Under the pieces are notes generated by a model that was given only the letters and a program-made list of their open reading frames with translations, did not search any database and was not told where the DNA came from. Below are positions 13,601 through 25,268 of a stretch of 64,000 nucleotides of DNA, piece by piece (position 1 is the first letter of the stretch; the number at the start of each line of letters is the position of its first letter). A program made the position numbers and the translations under genes. The DNA lies in contig MU119225.1 in assembly GCA_014904845.1 (NCBI GenBank), positions 1 to 64,000 of the forward strand, written 5' to 3'. Origin of the DNA: Acephala macrosclerotiorum (Eukaryota > Ascomycota > Leotiomycetes > Helotiales > Mollisiaceae).

Positions 13601-15278
13601 GTTCTGTTTCGAGGCACTTGACGAGCGAGCAATCAAGGAGCTCAACAGATTGAGACACCGAGCAGCATTTTGCCCGGCTGAGGCGTACACCGCCCCGCGA
13701 TGGCCTCCTATTTGCTGTCTTCGTCTGGAACCTGCCGTCTGGCGTGAAGTATCGTGGGTAAATAGGATTCCTAGATGGCCATAGATGCTAATTAGCTGGC
13801 ATTCCAAGAACCAGCCAGCCAGCCTCATGCACGAGGAGGATGAAGAATCTCAGTATGTCGAAACTAGAGCTGGTCTGCTCTTAGATTTCATCTACGACCC
13901 CACGTCGTAAGGCTTAGTCTAGTGAAAAGGGGTCAAGAGCCGGCGACTTTATTAGAGTAGGCAGTCTGTGCCAGCAGCAGCGCATGTCTGTGGAATAGGG
14001 AGGCATTCAGAGGTCTCATACACGGATACTCCGTGAGGCCATCAAGACTGTGCTCGCATCAATCGTGTCTTATTGTGCCCCTCAAACGGCCTCCACCCAA
14101 GCTTTGCTATTTTCAGACCCAGGAACAAGTGACTTCCTTGGCTTCGAACGAGAAACTGTGGCAGCAAGTTGAGGCGCTCGACCAACATCTCAATATCTGC
14201 CCCTCCACCACTCTCGTCGGTGGTTGTCGGCCTGTTTCTCGCACGTCTCTCGTCCTGGTCCCAATTGCCCCCATTCCAGCCTGCACCCTACCTCGAGAAT
14301 GAAAGTCTGGCAAGGCGCGATCTCAGTCTTGTAGTCGGCGTTAGACAGCACCAGTCGATCCCTCCCTGGCCTGTCCCTTTAGGCCCCTGTCAAACTGTTA
14401 GCTGCCCCCATGGTCAGAGCCCGCCAACCCAAAGAAAGAAAACGACCACCAGAATATTCAAGCCACCACCAAACTACTCTGGACTCTTGTATCACAACCT
14501 ACAACCTTCTTCCCCCCATACAGTCAAGACGATGCAGATGAATTCATGATCACGACTCTCTCGCCTCCGATTCCTTACGATTTCCAGGATCAGCTGTCTC
14601 TATTGCCCGCTTGTGCTACCTCCCCTTCGCTCGTTTCTTGGGGAATTCTGTCTCCAGATCCAGAACCCCCGACCCGCAAAAGTGCGTTCCTGGCTTCCTC
14701 CCTTGCTTCCCAAGGCAATTTCGACGACTCACCTCCATGAGGTAAAGCGACTCGATTCAACCAAAGACACGCCAACATACAAAGAAAAGAGGCAGATCGC
14801 CGCCAGCTGCTTTGGTGCGGGTGCCTACTCTTCAGCAAAGCGCGCGTTGCATATGACAAACGAAGGGATTGTGTCGCGCGACCTTTTCTTGCCCTACCTC
14901 CAGCCTCAACTACTCCTTCCTTCCTCCATCCCTCCCTCGATGCTCGACACCTCTTGAACTCTTGCTTTCCTCAACCTTCTTTGTAAATGAGCCTTTCAGC
15001 ATAGTCGACCTTTACATACTCGAACATCCTACACTGGTGAGTGAGAACTTTCAGCTCCGATTCCACGGCTTGCCGACCAGCCTTACCACATACATGCTGA
15101 CATCTGCGAACCGCCGTAGTACCATAGCGATCTACACCTGTCAAATAAAGTAGTAGAAGCAATATTCTTTGGTCACAGCTATTCACCGCCGAATAATATA
15201 TCGGTACCTCCAGAACACACAGCCCCTCCTTCAACTGAGACCTCACATACGGACCGAGAACCCCACACAGACGGCTCC
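10612..15278. other. 4.7-kb region without a convincing gene
   Basis: The left part is the promoter side of the minus-strand membrane protein; the right part is the likely long leader and promoter of the PUF gene (C-rich from about 14200). Open frames such as 10827-11321 (-), 12691-13059 (+), 13487-13828 (-) and 14169-14549 (+) show no motifs, and several overlap antisense, so I reject them. A six-base tandem repeat lies at 11054-11077. Confidence 0.4.
11054..11077. repeat. Hexanucleotide microsatellite (AAGTCA)x4
   Basis: Four perfect copies of AAGTCA, seen directly. Confidence 0.85.
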
Positions 15279-18200
15279 ATGTCTTCTGCCACCACAAATC
15301 GGCCATCAGGCGTTATGACGAATGCTGTGAGTACCATGATCCTATTTCTGCAGTTGGGTCATCTTGCTGACGTTTTACAATAGGCACGGTCAACTCGATT
15401 TCCAGAGTTCGGTGCTGCATCTGGTAGACACAATAGCGACTCTTCGCAATCCTCCACACTTGGTCAGACATTCGGCAATGGCGGTTCATGGCAACCATCA
15501 AGTGGCATATGGGGTAATAGCACAATTGGGAGCGGATTCTCCAATGTAAAGAGAGATGCATCGCGGTCTCGCGGTATGTTGGCACAAAAGGTAGTGACTC
15601 GTCCAGCCACTGACACGGGAATAGCGGCAGGCAACGATGACTTTCCAGATGGGCCCAGCGGCTCACGCGCTCTGGCAGAATCTGGTTCAGAAGCAGATCC
15701 ATGGGTTGCGCGCGCGAACGGTCCATGGAACCCTCCCGATACAACATCTCCAACGTTACAGTCTCATAGTGGAAGTACTTCGCCGTCCCATACAAGGAAC
15801 AGCATCCCGACTGTTGCGCCGACGACGCTCTTGGAGATACAAAATCATCCTTACCAGCAAACACGTCCAGTGATCGGTCAAGGACCTAGTTTTGGGAGGC
15901 AGAAGAGCAGCTTGGATCCTTCATCAGGCAGTTTCAACTACGTCCGGAAGCCGTCGTTTGCGTACAACGATGACAAGGAAAACTCCGCTCAGTACAACGA
16001 TACCTATGAAATCGACATACCGTCTCGGTATCTTAATGTTGGAGGTGCCTCTCGCGATGCAAGCATGCCACCATCGAGGGCGTCCGAATCAGGTCTCAAT
16101 GCTGGAAGCAGATCATTTGCCAACGGAACCCAAGCATTTGGTTCTATCGGCCATCACACTCCAAACAGTTCTATCCATTCCCAACGACCGTCATTTTCCG
16201 GACCATCGAATTCATTTCCTTCACAGGCCAATGGCGCAAGGTACGAATTGTCTCAAGGCGAAGCCGAGTTGAGCGAAAAGTTTGCGGGGTTTGGACTGGG
16301 TCGTGAAGCGGAACACTCCAACACGTCTCAGGTTAACAACAATTCCGGCTCATCCTATTCTCCGAATCATCCAAGTTTTGCCCAGCAGAACTATCCATTC
16401 GCCAGTGGTTCGGCAATGTGGGGTGAAGGCCAAAAGGCGTTCAACAGCTTCGAAACTTACTCGAGCCAGCCTTTTGCCGATCAAGCCTATTTCAACAAAC
16501 CTACCCGTTTCACAGATAGGGGTTCGGTCTCGCCTGGAGGAAGCGAATATCGCCGAGGTCTTAACAGTCCCAAGTACTATTCCGCTGCAGGAACGCCACC
16601 AGCGGGATCAGATCAGATCTATCGACCAAGTTCGAGAGGACCACGAGCTCCCCAGGGCCAGAGTGAGCTAGACAGGAGGCTGCAGAACATTCACCTCGCG
16701 CAGCAAGCAGCACAAGCTTACATGTATGGAAGTCCGTTCCAAGGACAGTACCCCTCGCATCCATATGACTACCCTCCGCCAGGGACGTTCAGACCAGGAA
16801 CCGTCCCATATGGCTATCCCATGCAAATGCCATCTTATCCCACAGCGCAGGCAATCCCAACTCGTCCAGCCAAGGACCAGGATGTCGGCGTAGGAGTGAG
16901 AAGCGTCCTGCTTGAAGAGTTCCGATCAAATTCGAAGTCCAACAAACGATATGAGCTCAAAGATATCTACAATCACGTTGTCGAGTTCAGCGGAGATCAG
17001 CATGGTTCACGGTTCATTCAGCAAAAACTTGAGACAGCCAACAGTGATGAGAAGGAACAGCTGTTCCGTGAGATTCAGCCCAACGCCCTCCAACTGATGA
17101 CCGACGTTTTTGGCAATTATGTCATTCAGAAGTTGTTCGAACACGGCAACCAAGTTCAAAAGCGAGTTCTCGCTGAACAGATGAAGAACCATGTGATGGA
17201 GTTGTCCATGCAAATGTACGGGTGCCGTGTTGTGCAAAAGGTCAGTAATCACACGCCATAATATCTCAACTTGACTGACATTTTCTAGGCTCTGGAACAC
17301 GTCCTCGCAGATCAGCAAGCGGAACTCGTTGAAGAGCTTCAAGCCGATGTTCTCAAGTGCGTCAAGGACCAGAATGGCAATCATGTGGTTCAGAAGGCCA
17401 TCGAGCGTGTTCCCACCGAGCACATTCAATTCGTCATCGAAGCTTTCAAAGGTCAGGTCCATGTCCTTGCCACTCACCCATACGGCTGCAGGGTCATTCA
17501 ACGAATCCTTGAGTACTGCAAACCCCATGATCAGGCGGCTGTTCTCGAAGAGCTCCACCAGTGTGCATCAATGCTCATCACTGATCAATATGGCAACTAC
17601 GTTACCCAACATGTCATCCAACATGGAAAGCCCGACGACCGAGCCAAAATCATCAAGATCATCACGGGTCAGCTCTTGACACTGTCAAAGCACAAGTTCG
17701 CCTCGAATGTCGTTGAGAAGAGCATCCAGTTCGGAACTGACGAGCAAAGACGTGCTATTGTGGCACAGTTGACAGCTCTTCACAGTGACAGCTCGAGTCC
17801 TCTGCAGCTCATGATGAAAGATCAATATGGCAACTACGTGATCCGTAAGTTTCTCCGCCCTCTTACTTTCCTCCCGTGTTTGCTTGTCCCGTACCCGTTT
17901 TCATCTGTTACTGACTTAATCCAGAAAAACTTCTTGGCCAACTCAAGGGCGCAGAACGGGAGGCCTTCGTTGAAGAGATGAAACCACAACTCCTCATGCT
18001 CAAGAAATATAACTACGGCAAACAGATCGCTGCCATCGAAAAGCTGATTTTCACCGGCACACCGACATACATCACTCCTTCATCCGTAATGCCAAGCAGC
18101 ACAATGCCCATCGAAATCACATCTAGCGCCCCAACTCCAATGCTCACGAACGGACAAAACAGCCCGCAGAGCAGCAGTCTCCCTAGCACCAACGTCAGCA

Positions 18201-18283
18201 CCATCGACGACACAGTAGACAACGGTAAATCCCTCGAACTCGACGGCAAGACCTGCCCCGAAGTCGTCATCAACGGCATATAG
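15279..18283 (+). CDS. Pumilio-family (PUF, Puf3-like) mRNA-binding protein
   Basis: Sequence-specific 3'-UTR-binding regulator of mRNA decay and translation. Exons: 15279-15326, 15384-17240, 17289-17844, 17925-18283 (939 aa). A 57-nt in-frame segment, 15574-15630, looks like another intron (GTATGT donor, CTGAC branch, CAG acceptor); its removal gives 920 aa. The N-terminal ~530 residues are Ser/Asn/Pro/Gly-rich and disordered. The Pumilio domain spans about 530-865 with eight repeats whose core helices read [49 protein letters not shown] and YGNYVIQ. The recognition residues match human Pumilio, so the target should be a UGUANAUA-type element. The closest yeast protein by this layout is probably Puf3, but I cannot exclude another paralogue. 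Confidence 0.92.
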
Positions 18284-20179
18284 ACACCTCTCCTCACCTC
18301 ACCACCTCTCCGCAAAATTTCCTTACAACGCACAAAGAATCAAAATATCATCAATTCATCATGGCAGGCGCGTCGGTTCGGTCGGTCTCGGCTAGGATTT
18401 GCACAGGACGGGATCTCTAAAAGTGAAATTTTTACTAATGGGCCTTTTCTTTTCTTTCTTCTCCGGTCTGCGAACATGTTTATGGCAGGGTGTTTATCAT
18501 TCAGGTGTTGTTTTTATTGCCACCGCTATTATTGTTCAAAAAAGAGAGAAGAGATGAGATGAGATTTGTATGGATGAATACCTTGGCTATGGATATTGAA
18601 CTTGACTTTTAACTGATTGATATGAATATGTCGCTTACGAGTATCTGGTATTTTTTGGTATGTTTATGAATGGCTGGCTGGCAAATGGGTGGATATTGCT
18701 TTGCTTTACAGCTTGCATTTTTCGAGTTCGATATGGGACGAGAAGGAGAAAAGTAGTGTCAAATGAGGAGAGCAATCAGAAAGGAAAGGAATGGAATGGA
18801 ATGGGGCGTGGCGTGGCGTGGCGTGGCGTGGCGTCCTTGTTGCTTCTCGTGCGTTCTGGACTGGCGCAGTTTGTGTGTCTGATTTATGTTTATGTTTCTT
18901 CACTCCAGTTTCGCCTGTTGTAGGCTGGAGTGACTTAATACCTGGCTACAGTACTGGCTTTGGCGGTAGGAGTTCTTTGGGTGTTTGTTGTACGCCTTTT
19001 TTGTTTGAGAGCAAATACTTGATGGTGGATAGGGACCATATGGGAATGGAACTGGATACATTGGCACGGAATGGCATGGCATGGTATGGCGGAGATCATA
19101 GAATAGGCGGACAGACAGACAGACAGAATTGCTTGTCGCTCGATAAAAATGCATTCAAGATCTTTGAAATGTTCATCTTTCGTTTGTTCAATCTCAAGTC
19201 TCGGTTCTAGTCGAGATCACTTGTGAGCCTTCTGTGTTATCGCTTAATTTTTGATGTGCAATGTCCTGATCGACTATTTCAAGGCTCTATATGCCAGGCT
19301 TGTCAGGTTAGATGTTGGGACATGGAATAAGTTCGGACCTTGCATTGCTCCACACATAACTTCGGGGCTCGGGTCGGTCAAACTCTTCGACATCAAGTTG
19401 GCTAGACCCTAATTCTCGATCTGCTAAGTGAAATTGCTCTTCATATCTTTCGTACTTAAAATCTCGCGCTTTTGAGGTAAGGCATGCGTCTATCACGGCT
19501 CGCTCTCCGTCCCATGATCCATTGATTACATACCGTCTTTGATTTTACTCGGTCGAGATGATTATCCGTGCTCTTAGCTTTGCTCTTCGCCTTATATGTG
19601 CCTTATATGTGCCTTCAACATCATCGCTCGATTATGTTCATTGGTTTAAGAGCGCCGGGAGTGACGAAAATAATTCATTTGCTTATCCTCAATAAAGTGC
19701 ATTTAAGATCTATCAACTACCCATACCACTACGAGCTTTCTATACCAGAATCAGCTGTCCGCCTAGTGCCACTTACACGATTTCACACGTAGAACAGCTC
19801 TTCGAACATAACAGTAGCCATTCCCTCACGTTCCCTATAGTAGCAAGCTCATGATCAAAAATTCTGTCACTCGTCCGGCCAGCTACGTCTGACTAGACGA
19901 TGATCAGTACCGAAACTCCGAAATAGGCCAATTCCTTGCTTACAATCTGCTACCCAGATTTCTTAGTCCCACCGGTTCATCCCTTCGTCATTTCGTCCCT
20001 CCTCGACTGCGTCCGCAACAAAACCACGTCTTTTAACCAATCTTTCCTCAGCCTGTCAATGTTAAGCGATACCCAAAAGTTGCTCTGCTCCTTGGGACAA
20101 ACCATTGTCAAGTCTCGAGGAAGCCAAACGCTGCATTCACCGCCACTATACTAGACAAGTATTTTGCTCAGATGACTAG
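18284..20179. other. PUF downstream region, no supported gene
   Basis: It contains the PUF 3' UTR, a pentanucleotide microsatellite (18788-18834) and AT-rich intergenic sequence. Short open frames (e.g. 18791-19210) are low-complexity or motif-free. Confidence 0.45.
18788..18834. repeat. Compound pentanucleotide microsatellite
   Basis: Three GGAAT units (18788-18802) are followed after two G bases by six perfect GGCGT units (18805-18834). Seen directly. Confidence 0.9.
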
Positions 20180-21728
20180 CTATTCGCAGGAACAAAGGCA
20201 AGGCACACTTACCCGAATGGAATATTGCCCTGCACCGAATAACCTAACCATGTTTTCTTGTACATCCGAACTTGGTAACCTGCAAGCAGGAATTCTAACC
20301 CACCTATAATTAGCTCTACGATTTCCATATTTTCCACAGCCTTTGGTGTGGTCGACGTGATCCTGTTGATACAGTCAGTCTCTGTAGAGGATTTAACACG
20401 AGTGCTGTCTGAGCGACTGGGGACAAACCTTCCACTCATCCTTTTGAGGAAAGCCCTTTTGGCAATGACTGCATTGATAAGGCATGGATTCATCTAACAA
20501 ATCACCTGCCCTACGTCCTTCCAAGTTGACATGTGAATGGAAGTGTCTCTGATAATGCTCGTAGCCAAAGGGCATCGAATCGACAAAACTCCTGTGTGAC
20601 GCCAATTCCTTGCTGGCGCTGGAGGGTCTCGTCTCCGCGTACTCCAAAGGCATAACGGGAAGGTCGGTCGTCTTCGCGTACTTGAAACGTGCAAAGGAAA
20701 GATCAGTCGTCACCATGTTTTCACTGGCCAGAGGTCTGGCCTGGGCTGTTATTGCCAACATTGCTCCTACAGCCCCTGCGACTCCGCTGCCGAGTAGATT
20801 GAAGGCCGCTGTAATAGTACCTATTATTAGACCTGGGCTGGATGGCTGCTTCTTTCCCAGTTCCTCGTCAACAATATTGCGGACATCAAGTCGTAAGTTC
20901 TGTATCTGAAGCTCCAGATGCGTCTCAGTAGTTTTCTGTACTGACCGAGCTACAGTCTCCAGATCTTTTTGCCATAAAATGCGCGTCGTCTCCTGTCTGT
21001 CTCTCTCTCCGCTGGCGAAATCTTCCAAGGCTTCTAATTTGGCCACGCCGGACTTAAGGTCCTGAACTACATCCTTTAGACTTGATTCCATACGGTCTTG
21101 ACTTTCGTCCAACAGGTTGAAACCCTGCGCTATCTGTTCATCCAGTACTGCAATGCTTTGGCTGACGAGTGGCAGTGTTTGATTCATACTAATACTCAAA
21201 TCTTTGAGCTGGTCGAAGGAAAGTTCATTCTTGTTCGACATCTCGAGAATCGAATCCCTTCGCCATCATCAACTTCTCTTGATACTCGCAACAAATTGCC
21301 TTGGTATACTTACAAGCTCTGTAGAACTACCAAATCATTCATAACACCCATGGTCCTCTCCACATCCGTCTTCAGCTTCTCCACTTCATCAGTAAATAGT
21401 GTCCATTGTACCTTGGTGCCTGTCTGAGTTTCGACCTCTCGGAATCCGAACTCAGGGAATTGTCGAACTTCTTGGCCTTGGCGATGAAGCCCTCGATTGC
21501 GATCTGCAGTCGCTTAGCTTGTGCAACGATGGCAGGTCTCCACGTCAGGTGTGCATTCGTATCCACAATATGCTTCACCCCTTCAAGCGTTGTTCCAACA
21601 CTTCCCAAGAACTCTACACTTTGTTGGTAAGATGAGGCTGCGCCACCGCTCTCTTTCAGCCATTTGCTGATATTGGTGATGACTGAGATTACGCTCACAA
21701 TGTCTCCTGCTGACCATCCGAAAGACAT
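20180..21728 (-). pseudogene. Coiled-coil / glycine-zipper-like / C2H2 protein gene with a frameshift
   Basis: Exons on the minus strand: 21728-21314, 21257-20429, 20362-20180. The start MSFGWSAGDIVSVISVI resembles the N-terminal domain of many fungal NLR-like or incompatibility-associated proteins (my recollection of the family, unverified). At about 21405-21425 the frame must shift by one base to continue into the conserved-looking KVQWTLFTDEVEKLKTD; exon 1 is 415 nt where 416 would keep phase, so one base seems deleted. Exon 2 encodes a long amphipathic coiled-coil stretch, a Gly/Ala-rich hydrophobic segment (GTITAAFNLLGSGVAGAVGA) and a zinc-finger-like CSHCQKGFPQKDEW that reaches its His residues only after the third exon is joined (DHVDH). 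The gene is either a recent pseudogene or carries a sequence error. Confidence 0.6.
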
Positions 21729-22680
21729 CTTGAAGTAGGGGGAGAGACACGGATGACCTCTGTTTCTAATGTTTTTGGTAGAAGGTGATGATGTTTGAGC
21801 GTGGTGTTGAGGCTGGCAGCACGGGAAGTCTTGAGGGACAGCCTTACTGTATGTTTGGTTGCTTTTTCATGCACACAGCCCCTCGTGGCTTGAAGCAGGA
21901 GGGTATCGCGCTCATTGGATGCAGCTGCTGGCCTATCAGCTCCCAAACATCATATAATGAATGCTATGCCACAAACGTCGAATTCAGTCTTTTACCTGGC
22001 CGTTACATCATAGACCAGGCAGACAACATAGAGACCGAAGGGCCTCTCAGTGATTCTCACCACCCAAACACTAACTTGAGCGCCAACTGCCTCTCAAAAC
22101 TTCGAAAGACTCACAAAAAAGAATAAACAGTCTCCGAAAAGTCTCAAGGAAAGTGTAGAAAACTGAAGCCAAAACTCAGAATTGCGAGAGGTAACATCGC
22201 AGTTCTCGAAAAACCCAGCAAGCCGGATTTGTGAGGGGCTAGCATAAACCTTCATGTGCATCAGCTTGGATTGTGTTACTGTCCATAGCGCCTAAGTTAA
22301 CGAAGAATTTAAACAAAAATTTATCATTTAAATCTATATGGGAGTATTTGGTTTGTGTGGAAGCTATGAAGCTATGATGGTTTTAATTTGGGAAGGCGCG
22401 TTTGGAAGAAGCCATAAAGGTAATGGCGTGGGCGGCGGACTATGAAAGAAATTTGAACTTTTTTCTGCTGCAGAGAATCTCCCACAATATGTGGGACATT
22501 GATATCTATGCAAGATTTTGATAGCAGATGACAAGCAAAATAGAAGTTACTGTTCGTGGTGGCGAAAAGGGTCAGATCATGTAAAATTTTTTCAAAGATC
22601 TTCTGGATATTGATCTAAGCCCCTAGCACGGACAAATTCCAGCATGCAACAAACTATCACCAAGAACCCATCATCATAAA

Positions 22681-22770
22681 TCCAAACTCATCAAGGGGGT
22701 TGCTGCATAAAAGTCGAACTCATAAAGGGGATAGTCGCTTGAATTCCAAACTCATAAAGGAGGCTGCCGC
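22681..22770. repeat. Three imperfect ~30-bp direct repeats
   Basis: Units of the form TCCAAACTCATMAAGGRGG followed by a TGC(T/C)GC-like end recur at about 22681, 22713 and 22745, with a few differences. Seen by eye. Confidence 0.6.
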
Positions 22771-24020
22771 GCCGACCACCAACAGCACCCTTATAGATTT
22801 AGATGAGATGTTATTCTGCACACAAAGCCACTCTACTCAGTTGGCTCAGTTGGCTCAGTTGGGACACAGAGATAATCCCTTCACTTCCACCACATTCTAA
22901 CAAATTTTCACGGTTACGTTTGCCAACTGAAAAAAAAAAAAAAAGAGTGGTGATTATTGTTGGGTTCGCTCCAGGCCCTTGTATTTGTGATGCTAATGGA
23001 AAGCAGGAAATGGAGGATTGTAAGCTTGTTACAGGTCACAGTAACAGTGAGTACAAAGAATTTCATTCCAGCACAAGCACGATTATCTCTGCGTTCCAAC
23101 TCTTTTTTTGTCACACCTGGGAGTCCTGGTTGTCAGGATGGGTGCTAGCCAGAAAGTCCCAGCAACTCTAGGACATTGAAGCACCGAACAGAAGTTGCTC
23201 TTCCCATCACTGGCATCAGTAAGTGTACGAGCGGCTCCTAGGAATGGCAGCATTGATACAATGACTAGGCTTCAGAGAGAGACCAATCAAACGGCAGACA
23301 TTGAAGCCAGATCTTGAAAGTCCAAAAAAAAAAAACCTCCTTCTCGTATTTTCAAGATAAGGAAAGCAAACTGATCTACAATGTTCAGAACAAGAATAAA
23401 AATCAAGACCAAGATCAACATACGAAATGGACAACACATCTTCCGAGCCAGGAATAACCCAGTCTTCAACAGATTCTTTACACGATCTTGCAGTCCTTCG
23501 ATCTCACGGCGGATCGAAAGGCACCTTTGATCTTATCATGCAGGCATTGAGGCCCAACCAACCATAAGCCATCAAGCAAGACATAATCAAAAGAAAAACA
23601 AAAGGCCCTCCCTCCCTCAAGCATAGCGCGAGCCAAACGCTCGGATCACAACCCATCAACCCATCATCCCCTCACCCCTAAACTCAGTCCCAAGAATCAA
23701 AAGCAAGTAAGCCGGTCTCACTTCTCACTTCTCACATCCACAAACAAAAGAAAATAGGCATCGCACGACGCCGCCGCCGCCACCACCGCCGACATTACAA
23801 AGAAAAATGCCACGAAACTTCCAAGAAAAGCAAGAACACAAATAGTTCAGTAATGACTCCCTCGCCCCCACGCTAAACAACCCCTCCCCAATCCCAACCA
23901 ACACCATGGTACCGGGCCGGGCCTCTGCTCGGGTCGTTTGCTCTTGGAACCGAACGAAGAAACTTACCAACTAGGCTCATAGCATCGGAACAACACCATC
24001 TCAGCTAAGAGCTCCGAGCC

Positions 24021-24187
24021 TACTACCTACAGGGCCTTTTAATTGTTAAAACGTCGCCACCCAGATTACCCAATTACAGACCAAAAAAAGAAGATCTGGA
24101 CAGGTGATTGGGCAGACCACTCGGAATTTCGACAGAATTTGGACGTATTTTCTCTCGCTTAGCAATTAAAAGGCCCTGTAGGTAGTA
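24021..24187. mobile_element. MITE-like element with 25-bp perfect inverted repeats
   Basis: Bases 24021-24045 (TACTACCTACAGGGCCTTTT followed by AATTG) are the exact reverse complement of 24163-24187. The interior is about 117 bp and has no coding capacity. The terminal TA on each side could be a TA target-site duplication, making the element ends CTACCTACAGGG, as expected for a Tc1/mariner-mobilised MITE. The palindromic end makes the exact boundary ambiguous. Confidence 0.75.
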
Positions 24188-25268
24188 AACAGCCCACCCA
24201 TCCCAACCCATCCCAACCCAACCGGCTTTGCTGCCTAAAGAGTCTAAAATGATTCTTCGTCGGGTTTCTGTAAGTTTTGAAACCGGATGAAGGGCTAAGG
24301 TTTAGGATGCTGACGGCTTTGGTGTGAACGCCGTTTGATACAGACGGTCTTTTTAAAGGGTTTGGAACATATCTTTTGACAGTTCTCAAGTGCTCCGAAT
24401 TTTGCACAAGCTCTTTTTTGAGGAGTATTAAAGTAGGAACATCCTCAAACAAACTCTCAAGCAAACTCTCCAACTTTTTCGCATCTCCTGCAAAGCACCA
24501 GACGTAGATTCAGCCACTTGGCTGAAAACTCGACAGACGACAAAATTTTCACTCTCACATCATCAGTTCCTGTCAATATTATGGACGCACATATTTGTAT
24601 GATTCTCTACTCTTTGCTTACACGACGCCCCGTGAAGACAAGCCAACGCTACCGTAGCATGTCCGCATGTCTCCGCAAAGCAAAAGTAACCCATCCATTC
24701 TTCACCATGAGTAATGTGACCCTCGTGTATGCAGCCAGTCGAATCTTGCGCAAATAACGAAAGAACAAAACAAAAGAAAAATAATTGCGGCAGTTGTCGA
24801 AAAAACCTCAAAGCCGGATGCTGTGCATGGAGAACGATTTTTGAGAGACCTCAAAGCCCCAAGACCATAAATGCTATGCATCCCCAAGCCCCCAACATCA
24901 ACCATCCCAGCTCGTCAATCATGAAGAATGACCCGAGTCAAGAGAAGTCCTTAACGACGCCGTAAAGAAGAGCAAAACCGCATAATGCAACCAACCACCT
25001 CCCATTGACCGTAGACGAAAGAGAAAGCGGAAAGTTTCATCAAGCCATGCAAATCGTTTTCGTTGCCGAACCGGATCGAAAGGACGTCTAGGAATCGAGG
25101 AAATTCATATGATAAGACACCGAATCAATGCAGTCAACAACCTATGATACAAGTGTGCGCTGAGAGAATTATGAGGCGATTATGGTATCCTCCGCGGGGT
25201 CCGAAGGTGACTGAAAGTTTTTGACAGTTCGCAGGAGTGTCGGCAAGAGAGAGAGAGAGATGCCAGAT

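Larger units (their letters stand above)
21729..25268. other. 3.5-kb gene-free region with repeats
   Basis: No supported coding sequence. It holds a threefold short repeat (22681-22770), four tandem TTGGCTCAG-like units near 22839-22861, an A-tract at about 22930-22944, a MITE-like element (24021-24187), a CCCATCCCAA tandem near 24195-24222 and a GA microsatellite at about 25247-25260 just past the CON7 stop codon. Confidence 0.5.

Noticed and set aside
22195..24815. Similar 28-bp stretches near 22201 and 24791 (TCGAAAAA...AAGCCGGAT)
   Set aside because: Several mismatches and no extended similarity; could be chance, so not called a dispersed repeat.
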